NCBI RefSeq assembly: GCF_008801925.2
Contig: NZ_CP062803.1
Coordinates: forward strand, 248,001-312,000
Length of the DNA stretch: 64,000 nt
Direction of reading: 5' to 3'
From: Cupriavidus basilensis
Lineage (GTDB): Bacteria > Pseudomonadota > Gammaproteobacteria > Burkholderiales > Burkholderiaceae
Of the stretch, positions 16,478 to 26,451 are shown in pieces. How positions within the stretch are numbered: position 1 is the stretch's first letter; every line of letters starts with the position of its first letter. The position numbers were made by a program, and so were the translations under genes. The notes under the pieces were generated by a model. It was not told the origin of the DNA. It made no database searches and worked only from the letters and a program-made list of their open reading frames with translations.

Positions 16478-17684
16478 GCACTTGACCCTGGCCGCCGCCG
16501 AGCGCGACGAAAAGGCACTGACGCGGCGCCGCCGCACCGCGTACTCTGCCTGCGCGCCGCAGCAAGCCGTGAGCGATGCCTGCGGCGGCGAGATGCACTC
16601 GTTGCTGACGTTCTGCAGCAACGACTACCTGGGCCTGGCCAACCATCCCGCGCTGATCGAGGCGATGGCCGAGGGCGCGCGCCAGTTCGGCGCGGGCAGC
16701 GGGGCCTCCCACCTGGTGAGCGGCCATTCGCTGGCCCACCACCGGCTTGAAGGGGAACTGGCGGCGTGGTTCGCGCCGAACATTCCGCACGCGGCCGCGC
16801 TCTACTTCAGCACCGGCTATATGGCCAACATGGCTGTGCTGACCGCGCTGGGCAGCGCCGATGCCACGCTCTTTTGCGAAGCGCTCAACCATGCCTCGCT
16901 GATCGACGGCGCGCGCCTGGCGCGGGCCGAGGTCCGCCGCTACGCGCATCGCAACATGGCCGAGCTCGAGGGTTTGCTGGCCGCCAGCACCAGCCCGCTC
17001 AAGCTGATCGTCACCGACAGCGTGTTCAGCATGGACGGCGACTTTGCGCCGCTGGCCGAGCTGCTGACGCTGGCCGAGCGGCACGATGCCTGGATCATCC
17101 TGGATGACGCGCATGGCTTCGGCGTGCTGGGCGAGCAAGGCCACGGCGTGCTGGAGCACCTCGCGCTGACGTCGCCGCGCTTTATCTATATCGGCACGCT
17201 GGGCAAGGCCGCCGGCGTGGCGGGCGCGTTCGTGGCCGCGCACGAGACCATCATCGATCATCTCGTCAACACCGCGCGGCAGTACATCTACACCACGGCC
17301 TCGCCGCCGGCGGTGGCGCACGCCTTGTCCGCCAGCCTGGCGTTGATCGCCGGTGACGAAGGGCGGCAACGCCGCGCGCAGCTGGACAAGCTGATCCATA
17401 CGCTGCGCGGCGGCCTGGCTGGCCTGACGCGGGCGGCTGGCTGGCGCCTGGGCGAGAGCGCGACGGCGATCCAGCCCGTGATCGTGGGCGACAACGTGGC
17501 GGCGCTGGCACTGTCCGCGGCGTTGGAGGCTGACGGCATCCGCGTTGGCGCGATCCGCCCGCCCACCGTGCCCGTGGGTACCGCGCGCCTGCGCATCACG
17601 CTGTCGGCCTCGCATACCGTGGCCGATGTCGAGCGCCTGCTGGCCAGCCTGGCCAGTGTGGTGCCGCGCAAGGAGGCGTCATGA
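16467..17684 (+). CDS. bioF: 8-amino-7-oxononanoate synthase
   Basis: BioF, 405 residues, a PLP enzyme that condenses pimeloyl-thioester with L-alanine. Landmarks are [24 protein letters not shown], the [10 protein letters not shown] aspartate/histidine and PLP Lys247 in [10 protein letters not shown]. The ATG at 16467 lies inside the bioA reading frame, giving an 11-nt overlap; longer upstream frame is shadow of bioA. Its end overlaps bioD by 4 nt. Second gene of a bioA-F-D-B operon. Confidence 0.95.
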   Translation: MLLEHLTLAAAERDEKALTRRRRTAYSACAPQQAVSDACGGEMHSLLTFCSNDYLGLANHPALIEAMAEGARQFGAGSGASHLVSGHSLAHHRLEGELAAWFAPNIPHAAALYFSTGYMANMAVLTALGSADATLFCEALNHASLIDGARLARAEVRRYAHRNMAELEGLLAASTSPLKLIVTDSVFSMDGDFAPLAELLTLAERHDAWIILDDAHGFGVLGEQGHGVLEHLALTSPRFIYIGTLGKAAGVAGAFVAAHETIIDHLVNTARQYIYTTASPPAVAHALSASLALIAGDEGRQRRAQLDKLIHTLRGGLAGLTRAAGWRLGESATAIQPVIVGDNVAALALSAALEADGIRVGAIRPPTVPVGTARLRITLSASHTVADVERLLASLASVVPRKEAS

Positions 17685-18403
17685 TCGCCTGCTTTGTCAC
17701 GGGCACCGACACCGGCATCGGCAAGACGCACGCCAGCGCCACCCTGCTGCACGCGCTGCGCGCCGCCGGCCACCTGGCCGTTGGCATGAAGCCGGTGGCA
17801 AGCGGCAGCGAATGGCGCGATGACCATTGGCACAACGATGACGTGGCGCAGCTGCGCGCCGCCAGCGCCGTGACCGTTGCGCAGGCGCAGACGTGCCCGT
17901 TCTTGCTGCGCACGCCGGCTTCGCCGCACCTGGCCGCCGCCATCGAGGGCGTGCGCATCACGCGCGAGCCGATCCGCGCCGCGTTTGACGCGCTGCAGGC
18001 GCGGGCCGGCGCGGTGGTGGTGGAAGGCGTCGGCGGCTTTTGCGTGCCGCTGGACGGCGCGCCGCGCGACCAAGGCGGCTGGGACACGGCCGACCTCGCC
18101 GTGATGCTCGGCCTGCCGGTGGTGCTGGTGGTCGGCATCCGCCTGGGCTGCATCAGCCACGCCCTGCTCACCGCCGAAGCCGTGCGCGCGCGCGGGCTGC
18201 ACCTGGCCGGCTGGATCGCCAACCGCATCGATCCCGGCATGCAGCTCGCCGACGAGAACATCGACACGCTGCGCGCGGCGCTGGGCGCGCCCTGGCTCGG
18301 TACGCTGCCGTGGCAGGTCGCGCCGGCCGAAGCCGCCTGCCAGCTCGCGCTGGCGCCGCTGCTTGCCGCTTGCCATGCCGCAGGCGATGGTGTCGCCGCC
18401 TGA
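17681..18403 (+). CDS. bioD: Dethiobiotin synthetase
   Basis: BioD, 240 residues, forms the ureido ring of dethiobiotin from diaminopelargonate, CO2 and ATP. The P-loop is [13 protein letters not shown] at residues 7-19; further motifs are [18 protein letters not shown] and [14 protein letters not shown] overlaps the bioF stop by 4 nt. It is followed by bioB after 57 bp. Confidence 0.95.
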   Translation: MIACFVTGTDTGIGKTHASATLLHALRAAGHLAVGMKPVASGSEWRDDHWHNDDVAQLRAASAVTVAQAQTCPFLLRTPASPHLAAAIEGVRITREPIRAAFDALQARAGAVVVEGVGGFCVPLDGAPRDQGGWDTADLAVMLGLPVVLVVGIRLGCISHALLTAEAVRARGLHLAGWIANRIDPGMQLADENIDTLRAALGAPWLGTLPWQVAPAEAACQLALAPLLAACHAAGDGVAA

Positions 18404-18460
18404 GCGCGCACCGGACCAAGACTGAAAACACTGAACGAATTACCGGAACAGATCGCAAAC

Positions 18461-19507
18461 ATGACCGCAACCACCCACGCCGGCGAAACCGTCGCCACCA
18501 TTTCCGCCGACACCCTGCGCCAGACCGCCCGCCGCTTTACCGAGTCTGCCCCCGCCACCAAGCCGGGCGATTGGACCGTCGCCGAGGTCGCCGCGCTGTA
18601 TGCGCTGCCGTTCAACGATCTGCTGTTCCGCGCCCAGCAGGTGCACCGCGAGCATTTCGATGCCAACGCCGTGCAGCTCTCGACGCTGCTGTCGATCAAG
18701 ACCGGCGGCTGCGAAGAGGATTGCGGCTATTGCCCGCAGAGCGCGCACCATGATGCCGGCGTCACCGCGGGCAAGCTGATGGCGCTCGACGAGGTGCTGG
18801 AAGCCGCGCGCGCCGCCAAGGCCAGCGGCGCTGGCCGCTTCTGCATGGGCGCCGCCTGGCGCAGCCCGAAGGACCGCCACCTTGAGCCGGTCATCGAAAT
18901 GGTGAAAGAGGTCAAGGCCATGGGCCTGGAGACCTGCGTCACGCTGGGCATGCTGGAGGCCGAGCAGGCGCAGCGCCTGAAGGACGCGGGGCTGGACTAC
19001 TACAACCACAACCTCGATACCTCGCCCGAGTTCTACGGCGAGATCATCGGCACCCGCACCTACCAGGACCGCCTGGACACCATCGGCCATGTGCGCGGGG
19101 CCGGCATCAACGTGTGCAGCGGCGGCATCGTCGGCATGGGCGAATCGCGCGAGGCGCGCGCCGGGCTGATCGCGCAGCTCGCCAACCTCGACCCGTATCC
19201 CGAGTCGGTGCCCATCAACAACCTGGTGGCGGTCAAGGGCACGCCGCTGGCCGACACCGCGCCGATCGACCCGTTCGAGTTCGTGCGCACCATCGCGGTG
19301 GCGCGCATCACCATGCCCGGCGCCATGGTGCGCCTGTCCGCCGGCCGCGAGACCATGGACGACGCGCTGCAGGCCCTGTGCTTCATGGCTGGCGCCAATT
19401 CCATCTTCTACGGCGACCGCCTGCTGACCACCGCCAACCCACAGGCCGATCGCGATCGCGCGCTGCTGGCACGGCTGGATATCCGCACCGAGGGCTACGC
19501 AGGGTAA
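18461..19507 (+). CDS. bioB: Biotin synthase
   Basis: BioB, 348 residues, a radical-SAM enzyme that inserts sulfur into dethiobiotin. The CxxxCxxC iron-sulfur motif is Cys84, Cys88 and Cys91 ([11 protein letters not shown]), followed by the auxiliary-cluster ligands in the barrel and the [12 protein letters not shown] and [10 protein letters not shown] motifs. It is the last gene of the operon; bioC and bioH, needed for the pimeloyl moiety, are not in the window. A biotin-dependent carboxylase gene follows 97 bp later. Confidence 0.96.
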   Translation: MTATTHAGETVATISADTLRQTARRFTESAPATKPGDWTVAEVAALYALPFNDLLFRAQQVHREHFDANAVQLSTLLSIKTGGCEEDCGYCPQSAHHDAGVTAGKLMALDEVLEAARAAKASGAGRFCMGAAWRSPKDRHLEPVIEMVKEVKAMGLETCVTLGMLEAEQAQRLKDAGLDYYNHNLDTSPEFYGEIIGTRTYQDRLDTIGHVRGAGINVCSGGIVGMGESREARAGLIAQLANLDPYPESVPINNLVAVKGTPLADTAPIDPFEFVRTIAVARITMPGAMVRLSAGRETMDDALQALCFMAGANSIFYGDRLLTTANPQADRDRALLARLDIRTEGYAG

Positions 19508-19604
19508 GCTGGCGGCAATGGCGGCGGCCAAGGGCCCATGGTCAATGGCCGCCGTCCCCGCAACCACACTGGCTGCGGGCAGAGGTTCATCAGGGGAGGG
19601 CGCC

Positions 19605-21641
19605 ATGTTCAACAAGATCCTGATCGCCAATCGCGGCGAAATCGCCTGCCGCGTGGCAGCCACCTGCCGCCGCCTGGGCATCCGCACGGTAGCCGTCTAC
19701 TCCGACGCCGACGCCAACGCGCGCCACGTGGCGCTGTGCGACGAGGCCGTGCATATTGGCGGCGCGGCAGCGCGCGACAGCTACCTGCGCGGCGACCACA
19801 TCATCGAGATGGCCAAGGCCACCGGCGCGCAGGCCATCCATCCCGGCTACGGCTTCCTTTCCGAGAACGACGGCTTCGCGCAAGCTTGCGCCGAAGCCGG
19901 CCTCGTCTTTATCGGGCCGCCGGCATCCAGCATCCGCGCCATGGGCAGCAAGAGCGCGGCCAAGCGCCTGATGGAGGCGGCCGCGGTGCCGCTGGTGCCC
20001 GGCTACCACGGCGAGAATCAGGATGCCGCCCTGCTGCGCCGCGAAGCCGACCGCATCGGCTACCCCGTGCTGCTCAAGGCCAGCGCCGGCGGCGGCGGCA
20101 AAGGCATGCGCGTGGTGGAAGCCAGCGAAGGCTTCGAAGCCGCACTGGCGTCCGTGCAGCGCGAGGCCAGCGCCAGCTTCGGCGACGACCGCGTGCTGGT
20201 CGAAAAATACCTGACCCGCCCCCGCCATATCGAAATCCAGGTCTTTGCCGACACGCACGGCAACTGCGTCTACCTGTTCGAGCGCGACTGCTCGGTGCAG
20301 CGCCGCCACCAGAAGGTGCTGGAAGAAGCGCCGGCCCCCGGCATGAGCGAGGAACGCCGGCGCGCGATGGGCGAAGCCGCCGTTGCCGCGGCTCAGGCCG
20401 TGGGCTACGTCGGCGCCGGCACGGTGGAGTTCATCGCCAACCAGGACGGCTCGTTCTACTTCATGGAGATGAACACCCGCCTGCAGGTGGAGCACCCGGT
20501 CACCGAGATGATCACCGGGCAGGACCTGGTGGAGTGGCAACTGCGTGTGGCCTCGGGCGAGCCGTTGCCGCTCAGGCAAGATCAGCTCCAAATCCACGGC
20601 CACGCACTGGAAGCCCGCGTCTACGCCGAAAACCCCGACAAGGGCTTCCTGCCTTCCACCGGCACACTGCGCTACCTGCGCACACCGGCAGCGGTCACGT
20701 TCGCGCTGGGCCAGGACGGCAACGGCCCGGCTGGCGTGCGCATCGACTCCGGCGTGCGCGAGGGCGACACCATCAGCCCGTATTACGACCCCATGATCGC
20801 CAAGCTGATCGTGTGGGGCCGCGACCGCGAGGAGGCGCTGGCGCGCATGGCGCAGGCGCTGGCCGAATACCGTGTGGTGGGCCTGTCCACCAATGTGGCT
20901 TTCCTGCGGCGGCTGGTGACCTCGCAGGCGTTCCGCTCGGCGGATCTCGACACCGGCCTGATCGAGCGCAATCAGGCGGCATTGTTCCCACCGCCTGCGC
21001 CTGTGGGCATGGAAGTGATCGCGCTGGCGGTGGCGGCGCTGCTGGATGCGCAAGCCCGCGCGCGCCGCGTGGACCCGGCCGATGCGCACTCACCCTGGCA
21101 GCATGCCGGCGCATGGCGGTTGAATGGCGGGGAGCGGCGCGCCCTGCGTTTCTCGGTGGGCGGCCCGGCGGGCGGCCACATCGCCGATGTGACGCTCGCC
21201 ACCGATGCGCGCGGCAGCACGCTGTTCTTCGCCGACCAGGCCGCGCCGTTCCGGGCGCAGTGCGCGGCGGACGATATTCGTGTCGATCTCGGCACGCGGC
21301 GCGCCCGTGGGCAGGTCCACGCGGAAGGTGATACCTTCCATGTATTCAGCGGCTACCGCCATGTGGCCCTCACCTGGATCGACCCGCTCGCGCATGCCGC
21401 CGAGGGCGAAGGCGAGGGCGGCAAGCTCACCGCGCCCATGCCCGGCAAGGTCATCGCGGTCATGGTCCAGGCCGGCAGCCGGGTCGCGCGCGGCGCGCCG
21501 CTGCTGGTGATGGAGGCCATGAAGATGGAGCACACCATCAGTGCGCCGGCCGACGGCGTGGTGGGCGAGGTGCTGTATGGCGTGGGCGAGCAGGTCGGCG
21601 AGGGCGCGCAACTGCTGTCTTTCGATGCCGGCAACGGCTGA
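19605..21641 (+). CDS. liuD: Biotin-dependent acyl-CoA carboxylase alpha subunit (methylcrotonyl-CoA carboxylase type)
   Basis: A 678-residue fusion of biotin carboxylase (residues 1-450) and biotin carboxyl carrier domain (last 75). The biotin carboxylase part shows the glycine-rich ATP lid KASAGGGGKGMRVV and EMNTRLQVEHPVTE; the carrier part has the biotinylated lysine in EAMKMEHT. ATG at 19605 follows CAGGGGAGGG; the longer frame is not conserved. Length and the nearby HMG-CoA lyase point to 3-methylcrotonyl-CoA carboxylase of leucine degradation. Propionyl- or acetyl-CoA carboxylase alpha is an alternative. The partner beta subunit is not in the window. Confidence 0.85.
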   Translation: MFNKILIANRGEIACRVAATCRRLGIRTVAVYSDADANARHVALCDEAVHIGGAAARDSYLRGDHIIEMAKATGAQAIHPGYGFLSENDGFAQACAEAGLVFIGPPASSIRAMGSKSAAKRLMEAAAVPLVPGYHGENQDAALLRREADRIGYPVLLKASAGGGGKGMRVVEASEGFEAALASVQREASASFGDDRVLVEKYLTRPRHIEIQVFADTHGNCVYLFERDCSVQRRHQKVLEEAPAPGMSEERRRAMGEAAVAAAQAVGYVGAGTVEFIANQDGSFYFMEMNTRLQVEHPVTEMITGQDLVEWQLRVASGEPLPLRQDQLQIHGHALEARVYAENPDKGFLPSTGTLRYLRTPAAVTFALGQDGNGPAGVRIDSGVREGDTISPYYDPMIAKLIVWGRDREEALARMAQALAEYRVVGLSTNVAFLRRLVTSQAFRSADLDTGLIERNQAALFPPPAPVGMEVIALAVAALLDAQARARRVDPADAHSPWQHAGAWRLNGGERRALRFSVGGPAGGHIADVTLATDARGSTLFFADQAAPFRAQCAADDIRVDLGTRRARGQVHAEGDTFHVFSGYRHVALTWIDPLAHAAEGEGEGGKLTAPMPGKVIAVMVQAGSRVARGAPLLVMEAMKMEHTISAPADGVVGEVLYGVGEQVGEGAQLLSFDAGNG

Positions 21642-21736
21642 GCCGCCCTTTCAGGCGGAGCCCGCCGCAAGAAAACCGCAGGCCGCGCCCAGCCTCTGCG
21701 AAAATAGAAGAGAAAGAAGACCAGAGTGGAGATGAG

Positions 21737-22678
21737 ATGAAGTTGCAGTTGTATGTACCGGACGGCCGTTACCAGCCCTGGATCGACGGCTTTGCCGAGG
21801 CCCTGCCCGAAGCGCAATGCCTGACCTGGGAAGACAGCAAGAACGAGCAGGTCGACTACGCCGTGGTGTGGCGCCCGCCGCTCGAGATGCTGCGCGGGCG
21901 TAGCGACCTGAAAGCCGTGTTCAACCTGGGCGCCGGCGTGGACGGCATCCTGAGCCTGCGCGACACTGACCCGGACGCGCTGCCGGCCGGCGTGCCCATC
22001 GTGCGCCTGGACGATGCCGGCATGGCCGCGCAGATGATCGATTACGTGACACACGCGGTGCTGCGCTATTTCCGCCGCCTGGACGAGTACGCGCTGGCCC
22101 AGCAGGCCGGCACCTGGCGCTTTCTCAAGCCGCATCGCCGCGCCGATTTCACCGTGGGCGTGATGGGCGTGGGCACGCTCGGCGCGCAGATCGCGCAGGC
22201 GCTGGCCGGCTTCGGCTTCCCGGTGCGCGGCTGGAGCCGCACGGCGCGCGAGATCGAAGGGGTGCAGGGCTTTGCCGGCGAGGCTGGCCAGGCGCCGTTC
22301 CTCGATGGCCTGCGCGTGCTGGTCAACGTGCTGCCGCTCACACCGGAAACCGAGAACATCCTGGATGCCGGCCTGCTGGGCAAGCTCGCCAAGGGGGCCT
22401 ACCTGGTCAACGTGGCGCGCGGCCCGCACCTGGTCGAGCAAGACCTGCTGGCCGCCGTGCAGTCGGGCCAGATCGCCGGCGCCACGCTCGACGTGTTCCG
22501 CACCGAGCCGCTGCCCGCCGAGCATCCGTTCTGGGCCGAGCCGCGCATCACCATCACGCCGCATATCGCGGCACTGACGCTGCGCGAGGACAGCGTCGCC
22601 CAGATCGCGGCCAAGATCCGCGCGCTGGGCGCGGGCCAGCCGATCGCTGGCGTGGTCGACCTGCAACGCGGCTATTGA
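21737..22678 (+). CDS. ghrA: Glyoxylate/hydroxypyruvate reductase A
   Basis: A 313-residue D-2-hydroxyacid dehydrogenase of the GhrA group. It shows the N-terminal half catalytic domain, the NAD(P) motif GVGTLGAQIA near residues 142-151, the arginine in NVARGPHLVEQD, and the catalytic histidine in ITPHIAAL. The GhrA-type second motif FNLGAGVDG is present near residue 60. It would reduce glyoxylate or hydroxypyruvate in the cytoplasm. It lies between the carboxylase and HMG-CoA lyase genes; why a glyoxylate reductase sits there is unclear. Confidence 0.87.
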   Translation: MKLQLYVPDGRYQPWIDGFAEALPEAQCLTWEDSKNEQVDYAVVWRPPLEMLRGRSDLKAVFNLGAGVDGILSLRDTDPDALPAGVPIVRLDDAGMAAQMIDYVTHAVLRYFRRLDEYALAQQAGTWRFLKPHRRADFTVGVMGVGTLGAQIAQALAGFGFPVRGWSRTAREIEGVQGFAGEAGQAPFLDGLRVLVNVLPLTPETENILDAGLLGKLAKGAYLVNVARGPHLVEQDLLAAVQSGQIAGATLDVFRTEPLPAEHPFWAEPRITITPHIAALTLREDSVAQIAAKIRALGAGQPIAGVVDLQRGY

Positions 22679-22797
22679 GCAAGCCGGGCGCCGGGGCGGA
22701 GCGTTTGCGCCGGGAGCCCGGGCCCAATGTCCGCACATTAGTTGAATGGCGCGCGCGGCAAGACGCGCGCGCCGCTACCAGACAGCGAGGAGACATC

Positions 22798-23733
22798 ATG
22801 ACTCTGCCCCACTTTGTAAAAGTCGTAGAAGTCGGCCCGCGCGACGGCCTGCAAAACGAGAAGGCCATGGTGCCGACCGAGGTCAAGGTCGAGTTGATCA
22901 ACCGCCTCAGCGACGCCGGCTTCGTCAATATCGAAGCCGCTTCCTTTGTCTCGCCCAAATGGGTGCCGCAGATGGCCGATGGCGCCGACGTGATGGCGCG
23001 CATCCAGCGCCGGCCGGGCACGCTGTACTCCGTGCTCACGCCCAATATGAAGGGCTTCGAAGGCGCGGTGGCCGCGTCCGCGGACGAGGTCGTGATCTTC
23101 GGCGCCGCCAGCGAGGCGTTCTCGCAAAAAAATATCAACTGCTCCATCGCCGAATCCATCGAGCGCTTCGCGCCTGTCGCCGTCGCCGCCAAGGAAAAAG
23201 GCCTGCGCTTGCGCGCCAGCATCTCCTGCGCGCTGGGCTGCCCCTACCAGGGCGAGGTGCCGGTGCACGCGGTGGTGGACGTGGTGCGCCGCATGCGCGA
23301 TCTCGGCTGCGACGAGATCGACATCGCCGACACCATCGGCGTGGGCACGCCGGGCCGGGTGCAGGAGGTGATGCACGCGGTCGCCGCCGAATTCCCCATC
23401 GACCGGCTCTCCGGCCATTTCCACGATACCTACGGCCAGGCGCTGTCCAATATCCTGGCCAGCCTGCAGGTCGGCATCTCGATCTTCCACGCCTCGGTGG
23501 CGGGCCTTGGCGGCTGTCCTTACGCCAAGGGCGCCACCGGTAACGTGGCCACCGAAGACGTGCTGTACATGCTGCACGGCATGGGCATCCACACCGGCGT
23601 GGACCTGGAGCAGGTGGTGCGCGCGGGCGATTTCATCTCGCAGTCGATCGGCCGTGCCAACAGCTCGCGCGTGGGACGCGCGCTGCTGACCAAGTGGGGC
23701 GCCGCCGCGGACGCTGCGCCTGCCTGCGTATAA
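22798..23733 (+). CDS. mvaB: Hydroxymethylglutaryl-CoA lyase
   Basis: A 311-residue HMG-CoA lyase that splits HMG-CoA to acetoacetate and acetyl-CoA, the last specific step of leucine breakdown. Signatures are EVGPRDGLQNE at the N terminus, the metal-binding GHFHDTYGQALSN and the active-site loop GLGGCPYAKGATGNVATEDV with its catalytic cysteine. ATG at 22798 follows GCGAGGAGA. The 119 bp upstream contain a GCGCGC-rich hairpin. Together with the carboxylase at 19605 it supports a leucine-degradation block. Confidence 0.93.
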   Translation: MTLPHFVKVVEVGPRDGLQNEKAMVPTEVKVELINRLSDAGFVNIEAASFVSPKWVPQMADGADVMARIQRRPGTLYSVLTPNMKGFEGAVAASADEVVIFGAASEAFSQKNINCSIAESIERFAPVAVAAKEKGLRLRASISCALGCPYQGEVPVHAVVDVVRRMRDLGCDEIDIADTIGVGTPGRVQEVMHAVAAEFPIDRLSGHFHDTYGQALSNILASLQVGISIFHASVAGLGGCPYAKGATGNVATEDVLYMLHGMGIHTGVDLEQVVRAGDFISQSIGRANSSRVGRALLTKWGAAADAAPACV

Positions 23734-23758
23734 GGCCTTTCATCCGAACCCTATCGAC

Positions 23759-24274
23759 ATGAACTCTCCCGACAACGCCAAAGACACCGCCGCGCTGCCT
23801 GAAGCGGCGCAGCGCGTGGCCGGCCTGCTGGCCGGCCTTGGCCACGACAAGCCCGTGGTCATGCTGCCTGCCACCGGCAAGACCTCGGCCGAGGCAGCGG
23901 CCGGCCTCGGCTGTTCGGTGGCCGAGATCGCCAAGTCCATCATCTTTCGCCGCGTCGCCGACGACGCGCCGGTGCTGGTGATCGCCAGCGGCAGCAACCG
24001 CGTCGACGAAGCCAAGGTCGCCGCCGTGGTGGGCCCGCTCGGCAAGGCCGACGCCAGGTTCGTGCGCGAGAAAACCGGCTACGCCATCGGCGGCGTCTGC
24101 CCGATCGGCCACGCGGTGGCGCCCGTCATGCTGCTCGACAGCGACCTGTTCCGCTACGACAGCCTGTGGGCCGCCGCCGGCCACCCGCACGCCGTGTTCA
24201 ACCTCACGCCCCAGGAGCTGCAGCGCATGACCGGGGCCGAGGTGGCCGACGTGGCGCAGCGCCAGTCAGCATGA
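23759..24274 (+). CDS. YbaK/aminoacyl-tRNA deacylase-domain protein
   Basis: A 171-residue YbaK-like protein. The domain runs over most of its length, with KSIIFRRVADDAPVLVIASGSNRVDEAKV, the family GGVCPIGH motif and the C-terminal FRYDSLWAAAGHPHAVFNLTPQEL. Such proteins hydrolyse mischarged tRNA, or act as free-standing editing modules. It is 25 bp after the HMG-CoA lyase gene, so it is probably in the same operon, though its function is unrelated. Confidence 0.88.
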   Translation: MNSPDNAKDTAALPEAAQRVAGLLAGLGHDKPVVMLPATGKTSAEAAAGLGCSVAEIAKSIIFRRVADDAPVLVIASGSNRVDEAKVAAVVGPLGKADARFVREKTGYAIGGVCPIGHAVAPVMLLDSDLFRYDSLWAAAGHPHAVFNLTPQELQRMTGAEVADVAQRQSA

Positions 24275-24334
24275 AGCCGCTGCTTGTATGCGTCATGCGC
24301 GTCATGCGCGCCATCCCGGGCAAGGGCTGAGGCG

Positions 24335-24583
24335 ATGTCGCAAGCCACCCGCCTCGTTACCGAGCTCACGCGCGGCGCGCAAGCCGCACAGCGCGCGCAG
24401 CCCGTTGCGTCGCCGTGCCGCAATGTGTGCCGCATGGACGCCGCGAGCGGCTATTGCGAAGGCTGCCTGCGCACCATCGACGAGATCGCCGCATGGTCCG
24501 GCAGCGACGAGGCCGCGCGGCGCAGGATCTGGCTGCTGCTGCCGCAGCGCGCCGCGGCGTTGGCCGCAAGGGCGGCGCCATGA
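24335..24583 (+). CDS. DUF1289-family small protein
   Basis: An 82-residue protein with the four-cysteine DUF1289 pattern SPCRNVCRMDAASGYCEGCL followed by RTIDEIAAWS. The cysteines suggest a small zinc or iron-sulfur site; the function of the family is not known. ATG at 24335 follows AAGGGCTGAGGCG. It ends just before the isomerase fragment at 24617. Confidence 0.85.
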   Translation: MSQATRLVTELTRGAQAAQRAQPVASPCRNVCRMDAASGYCEGCLRTIDEIAAWSGSDEAARRRIWLLLPQRAAALAARAAP

Positions 24584-24616
24584 TGCATCCCACCCGCAAC
24601 ACAGCGTGACCCGGCC

Positions 24617-24715
24617 ATGACAACCGCCATCGACTGGTACTTTGACCCGATCTCGCCGTTCGCCTACGTGGCGTTCGAGCGCTTGCCCCGGGCCTTGCCG
24701 GCCGCCGGCCGCTGA
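24617..24715 (+). pseudogene. 2-hydroxychromene-2-carboxylate isomerase-like gene, N-terminal fragment
   Basis: An ATG-initiated reading frame of 32 codons whose first 20 residues, MTTAIDWYFDPISPFAYVAF, match the N terminus of the DsbA-like isomerase family (compare IDFYFDFSSPYGYFAS in the gene at 11237). After ERLPRALPAAGR a stop follows and the rest of the domain is absent. The next gene starts 22 bp later. The simplest reading is an internal deletion that removed about 85 percent of the gene. Confidence 0.75.
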
Positions 24716-24737
24716 TCAGCCGACTGCCTACACACCG

Positions 24738-25670
24738 ATGCCAACCACCTACACGTCTCCCACCCTGCCCGGCACCATGCGCGTTTTCGAGCGCGGCTGG
24801 CTATCCGCCAACAACATCCTGTTTGTCGATGGCGACGACACTGCGCTGGTCGATTCCGGCTACGTCACGCATGCGCCACAGACGCTGGCGCTGGTCGAGG
24901 CCGGCCTTGGCGGGCGCGCGCTGCGGCGCGTGGTGAACACGCACCTGCACTCCGACCACTGCGGCGGCAACGCCACGCTGCAGCGCCGCTGGCAGCCGCG
25001 CACGCTGATCCCCGCCGCGGAGGCCGAGGCGGTGCGCGCGTGGGACGTGGACGCCCTGAGCTATCGCGCCACCGGCCAGCAGTGCGACCGCTTCACTTTC
25101 GATGGCGTGGTGCAGGACGGCGACACCTTGCGCCTGGGCGGGCTCGACTGGCAGGTGGTAGGCGCGCCCGGCCACGATCCCCATGCCGTGATGCTGTTCG
25201 CGCCCCAGGAAGGCATCCTGATCTCGGGCGATGCCCTGTGGGAAAACGGCTTTGGCGTGATCTTCCCGGAACTCGACGGCGAGAGCGGCTTCGCCGAGCA
25301 GGCAGCCGTGCTGGCGCGCATCGCCACGCTTGATGTGCGCGTGGTGATTCCCGGTCACGGGCGGCCCTTCACCAACGTGGCGGCCGCGCTTGACGTTGCT
25401 GCTGGGCGGCTGGCTTATCTCAGCGCCGATGCCGGGCGCAACGCCACGCATGCCATCAAGGTGCTGGTGAAGTTCAAGCTGCTGGAGCAGCAGCGCATGC
25501 GGCGCGACGCGCTGCTGGCGTGGATGGCGCAGGCGCCGCTGATGCAGCGCATCCATGCGCGCTTCATGCCCGCGCAGGACATGGGGGCCATCCTGGAACG
25601 GATCCTGGCGTCGCTGGCCGCCGCCGGCGCGCTGGCGCTGGAAGGCGGCGAGGTGTACAACCGGGATTGA
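24738..25670 (+). CDS. MBL-fold metallohydrolase
   Basis: A 310-residue metallo-beta-lactamase-fold protein with the motif HLHSDHCGG, later histidines in APGHDPHAV and GHGRPF, and the bridging aspartate in ISGDALWENG. It has a C-terminal helical extension (LVKFKLLEQQRMRRDALLAWM). The related proteins are often annotated as glyoxalase II-like hydrolases. It begins shortly after the truncated isomerase fragment. ATG at 24738 is preferred over the upstream open frame because the conserved fold begins after it. Confidence 0.85.
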   Translation: MPTTYTSPTLPGTMRVFERGWLSANNILFVDGDDTALVDSGYVTHAPQTLALVEAGLGGRALRRVVNTHLHSDHCGGNATLQRRWQPRTLIPAAEAEAVRAWDVDALSYRATGQQCDRFTFDGVVQDGDTLRLGGLDWQVVGAPGHDPHAVMLFAPQEGILISGDALWENGFGVIFPELDGESGFAEQAAVLARIATLDVRVVIPGHGRPFTNVAAALDVAAGRLAYLSADAGRNATHAIKVLVKFKLLEQQRMRRDALLAWMAQAPLMQRIHARFMPAQDMGAILERILASLAAAGALALEGGEVYNRD

Positions 25671-25742
25671 GCGGTAACACCGGTAACGCGGGCGCCACCA
25701 TGTCCTGGCGCCAGTCCCTGACCCTTTGCGAGGAAACCGTCG

Positions 25743-26339
25743 ATGCCTGCCTTTCCCGTCGCACTGCTTCACCCCCTGGTCGCGCATCTCTCTCCTTCCA
25801 CGATCCACGCGCATGGCGCCGACCTCGAGATCGAGCTCGCGCCGTTCGTGCTCGGCGGCGCGCCGGTGCGCACGGCGATCCGGCTCGACGGCATGAACCT
25901 GCCTACCTACAACCTGGAACAACTGGCCGGCAGGCGCCTCGTGTTCCCGCTCAACCCGGAGCCCGGCTATATCGACGGCTCGCTCTACTTCGACGGCCGC
26001 CACCACGCGGTCGACATCCGCGAGTTGTGCTTCGGCAAGCTCGACCCGCACGGCTTGCCGGTGAGGATCGAGGGCCGCATTCATTTTGACGACGGCGCCC
26101 GCTTCGACGACACGGCACTGAGCCTGGCCGCCCGCATCGCCCGACCCCTATCCGACGCGGAGATCGACGCACTGATCGACCGCGCCGCCGCCGATGCCGG
26201 CGTCGGCTCGATCCAGCAGTCCGGCAAGGTGATGGCCGCGCTGAGCCGCCACCCGAGCCTGCGCCATGCCGACATGGCGCTGCTGCATGCGCGCGTGCAG
26301 GCCAGGCTGCTGATCGGCGAAGCCATGAGGCCGAGATGA
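25743..26339 (+). CDS. Conserved hypothetical protein with YqeY/GatB-like C-terminal region
   Basis: A 198-residue soluble protein that I do not recognise as a whole. The first 120 residues look like a beta-rich domain (AIRLDGMNLPTYNLEQLAGR, EPGYIDGSLYFDGRHHAVDI). The last 60 residues (LSDAEIDALIDRAAADAG, then SGKVMAAL) resemble the helical GatB/YqeY tail, by eye only. There is no signal peptide or membrane segment. It is 72 bp downstream of the MBL gene on the same strand. Confidence 0.6.
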   Translation: MPAFPVALLHPLVAHLSPSTIHAHGADLEIELAPFVLGGAPVRTAIRLDGMNLPTYNLEQLAGRRLVFPLNPEPGYIDGSLYFDGRHHAVDIRELCFGKLDPHGLPVRIEGRIHFDDGARFDDTALSLAARIARPLSDAEIDALIDRAAADAGVGSIQQSGKVMAALSRHPSLRHADMALLHARVQARLLIGEAMRPR

Positions 26340-26451
26340 GGCGGCGGCCTGGCCATGACGCTCGCCGCACTGGCATGCAGGCCGGGCGCGTCATGCCCCA
26401 CGATGCGCGCGCCGGCAAGTTCCCGCGCTGACCGAGTCCCAAGGATGCACC

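Noticed and set aside
19518..19604. A longer N terminus of the carboxylase alpha subunit
   Set aside because: The biotin carboxylase fold begins at MFNKILIANRGEIA; the ATG at 19605 has a strong ribosome site.
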